NCBI GenBank assembly: GCA_046546235.1
Contig: JBKGYG010000069.1
Location: 1-7,649, forward strand
Source of the DNA: JBKGYG01 sp046546235
GTDB taxonomy: Bacteria; Bacillota; Clostridia; Lachnospirales; DSM-24629
Length of the DNA: 7,649 bases
Direction: 5' to 3'
Shown here: positions 6,306-7,649 of the stretch, piece by piece
Position numbering within the stretch: position 1 is the first letter of the stretch
How the letters are laid out: each line of letters begins with the position of its first letter
Notes under the pieces: generated by a model
What the model was told of the DNA's origin: nothing
Database searches by the model: none
Seen by the model: the letters and a program-made list of their open reading frames with translations, nothing else
Program-made: the position numbers and the translations under genes

Positions 6306-6974
6306 TTGAAAAAGTTTATAATTATTAGTTCCATAATGGCATGTATGCTGCTATACTACATTGAACAAATAATGGTTGCTGATTATATATTTAAAACTAT
6401 TGCCAAGATAATTATTTTTATAATGATACCATTGATATATATAAAGCTTATTAAGAAAACAAAAGTATCAAAGGCAATTAATTTAAGAAGATTAAATATT
6501 AAGGATTTGAAACTAGGTATTTTACTGGGAAGTGTTTCTTTAATCATTGTTATAAGCGCATATTTTGTATTAAATAGTTTTATTGATATGAACTCTATAA
6601 TAAGGGATTTACAAACCAAAAATATAACTCCATCTAACTTTATAGTTATTGGATTGTATATAACATTTGGCAATTCATTTTTGGAAGAAATATTTTTTAG
6701 GGGATTTATTTTTCTAAATCTCTATGAATTAAATTTAAAAAAAACAGCATATATATATTCCTCAGTACTTTTTGCAGTATATCATATAGGGATATTTATA
6801 ACTTGGTTTAATATTTGGCTTATTTTATTAGCACTTATAGGATTAATACTTATAGGTTTAGTGTTTAATTGGTTAGATACTAAGTCGAGTAACTTTATTA
6901 ATTCTTGGATAGTTCATATATTAGCTGATGTTGGAGTTATATTAGTTGGGTTAAAAATATTTGAGATTATTTAG
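6306..6974 (+). CDS. CPBP-family intramembrane metalloprotease (CAAX/Abi) homologue
   Basis: The 222-residue protein is very hydrophobic, with membrane segments at about 5-25, 30-48, 70-92, 112-138, 146-165, 168-190 and 203-220. It carries the three family motifs: EEIFFR (E127, E128, R132), F156-x3-H160 in LFAVYHIG, and H204-x3-D208 in IVHILADV. These supply the glutamate, histidine and aspartate residues of the proposed zinc-dependent active site within the membrane. Bacterial CPBP proteins include bacteriocin-immunity and peptide-maturation proteases, but most are uncharacterised. I chose the TTG at 6306, 5 bases after AAGGTG; this gives a normal lysine-containing N-terminus (MKKFIIISS). 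A membrane-protein gene follows after 16 bases, so the two are probably cotranscribed. No bacteriocin or precursor peptide gene was seen nearby, and the substrate is unknown. Confidence 0.85.
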   Translation: MKKFIIISSIMACMLLYYIEQIMVADYIFKTIAKIIIFIMIPLIYIKLIKKTKVSKAINLRRLNIKDLKLGILLGSVSLIIVISAYFVLNSFIDMNSIIRDLQTKNITPSNFIVIGLYITFGNSFLEEIFFRGFIFLNLYELNLKKTAYIYSSVLFAVYHIGIFITWFNIWLILLALIGLILIGLVFNWLDTKSSNFINSWIVHILADVGVILVGLKIFEII

Positions 6975-6990
6975 AAGAAGGGAAGATATT

Positions 6991-7455
6991 ATGAGAATAA
7001 GAAAAATTATTTATTCATCTTTAATGATTGCTTTAATAGTCGTTGCTCAACAAATCAAGATCACATATGTTACAGGAATATTAGTTAATGCAATATTGTT
7101 CTGTAGTGTTTATTTTATAGGAATAAAATATGGAGTTATTGTTGCTATTGCTTCTCCATTTTTAGCTCATTTATTTGGTATTATGCCTTTGTTTATTGTT
7201 ATTCCGTTTATTGCAGCTGCAAATACAATTTATTGCATACTTCTAACAGTATTGAAAAAAATCAACATATATTTATCTGTTGTAGTAGCTTCGATAAGTA
7301 AATTTCTGTTCCTTTATGTAATAGTAAACTATATAATAACTATACCAGCTATCGCAAGAGCAGCACTTAGTTTACCACAATTATTCACTGCATTAGGTGG
7401 TGGGGCTATAGGTATTATTCTTTATTCAAGATTAAAAGATACAATTCGACTGTAA
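6991..7455 (+). CDS. Small ECF-transporter S-component-like membrane protein
   Basis: From the ATG at 6991 the protein is 154 residues. I prefer this start because GAAGGGAAG precedes it by a few bases and MRIRKIIYSSLMIAL is a natural first helix. An alternative ATG at 6961 would overlap the CPBP gene and add a charged MRLFRRREDI stretch. About six hydrophobic segments are seen, at roughly 7-22, 29-45, 48-64, 66-88, 94-116 and 130-146. The pattern (an N-terminal basic end, GILVNAILFCSVYFIGIKYG, then SLPQLFTALGGGAIGIIL near the end) resembles substrate-binding S components of energy-coupling-factor vitamin/metal uptake systems, which work with shared EcfAAT modules. No ATPase or EcfT gene is present, which fits the solitary type of S component. 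The substrate cannot be told. The close spacing behind the CPBP gene suggests one transcript. Confidence 0.65.
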   Translation: MRIRKIIYSSLMIALIVVAQQIKITYVTGILVNAILFCSVYFIGIKYGVIVAIASPFLAHLFGIMPLFIVIPFIAAANTIYCILLTVLKKINIYLSVVVASISKFLFLYVIVNYIITIPAIARAALSLPQLFTALGGGAIGIILYSRLKDTIRL

Positions 7456-7514
7456 TTATATTTAGTTAGTGTTCTTCAGGTTAAATTGTCAATAACTTAT
7501 GAATCTCACTTTTT

Positions 7515-7649
7515 TTATAGAGTTTTAATACCAGTTTTAGGAGAACGAAAGATAGTGTGATTATCAGAGCAAATAATTTGAGGAACACCAAAATCAAGGC
7601 AACATTGGCGCATAGTTTCAAGATAGCCATACAAACATTCATTCTGAGT
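7515..7649 (-). pseudogene. DDE (rve-type, ISNCY-like) transposase fragment, truncated at its 3' side and cut by the window edge
   Basis: The minus strand from the right edge is open for 44 codons and reads ...YGYLETMRQCCLDFGVPQII, CSDNHTIFRSPK and then TGIKTL-stop. The GVP..I.SD.HTIF pattern matches the second catalytic aspartate region of integrase-core transposases of the ISNCY-like group, where SDRHTIF is usual; here the arginine is asparagine. Homology stops at FRSPK, well before the third catalytic residue, so the gene is broken. In another frame further on (about 7476-7510) the strand reads SEIHKLLTI-stop-PEE. This loosely recalls the LTIEE-type continuation and hints at a frameshift in the T-run at 7511-7516. 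Confidence 0.6.

Noticed and set aside
6383..6673. Minus-strand hydrophobic open frame opposite the CPBP gene
   Set aside because: It mirrors a hydrophobic AT-rich gene on the other strand; the CPBP motifs establish the plus strand as coding.
6961..6990. Upstream ATG for the S-component-like gene, overlapping the CPBP gene
   Set aside because: The ATG at 6991 has a better placed GAAGGGAAG ribosome binding site and gives a natural membrane-protein start.
1..7649. CRISPR array, tRNA or rRNA genes
   Set aside because: No regularly spaced direct repeats and no tRNA or rRNA-like segments were seen on either strand.

Overview
The window is AT-rich DNA with strong AGGAGG-type ribosome binding sites, intrinsic terminators and gene families typical of low-GC Gram-positive bacteria. 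The S-layer-homology (SLH) surface protein, the BlaI/BlaR1 pair, the SpoIIAA-like protein and a close relative of Clostridium thermocellum BglB point to an anaerobic member of the Clostridia. The species cannot be named from the sequence.

Left part (1-885). The last 19 codons of a REP-associated (IS200-like, Y1) transposase enter from the left edge. Its GC-rich 3' flank carries the motif GACAGGGGGACG on the minus strand. This flank abuts a blaR1-like gene on the minus strand that stops after about 120 residues of homology, so only the N-terminal membrane part of the sensor/protease is left. Upstream of it on the same strand is an intact blaI-type repressor gene. The blaI promoter contains a 9-bp perfect inverted repeat, which suggests autoregulation.

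Middle part (886-5984). After about 440 bp without a recognisable gene come three plus-strand genes that look independently transcribed. The first encodes an exported, cell-wall-anchored protein with three SLH repeats, two carboxypeptidase-regulatory-like beta-sandwich domains and a C-terminal YfaP/DUF2135-like domain; a clear terminator follows it. The second is a small SpoIIAA-like (STAS-fold) cytoplasmic protein with a good promoter and a strong 3' hairpin. The third is a complete cytoplasmic family-3 beta-glucosidase of the BglB type.

Right part (5985-7649). A hairpin and a second copy of the REP-like motif (6020-6042) follow bglB. Next comes a frameshifted remnant of an unrecognised small gene. 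Two closely spaced membrane-protein genes follow: a CPBP-family intramembrane protease homologue and a small ECF-transporter S-component-like protein. A decayed minus-strand DDE (ISNCY-like) transposase fragment runs off the right edge.

Overall this is ordinary chromosomal accessory sequence with mobile-element debris at both ends and a disrupted antirepressor. I see no convincing evidence for a wholly new multi-gene system. The points most worth a second look are the BlaI repressor left without an intact BlaR1, the architecture of the SLH/YfaP surface protein, the dispersed REP-like motif, and the CPBP/S-component pair.
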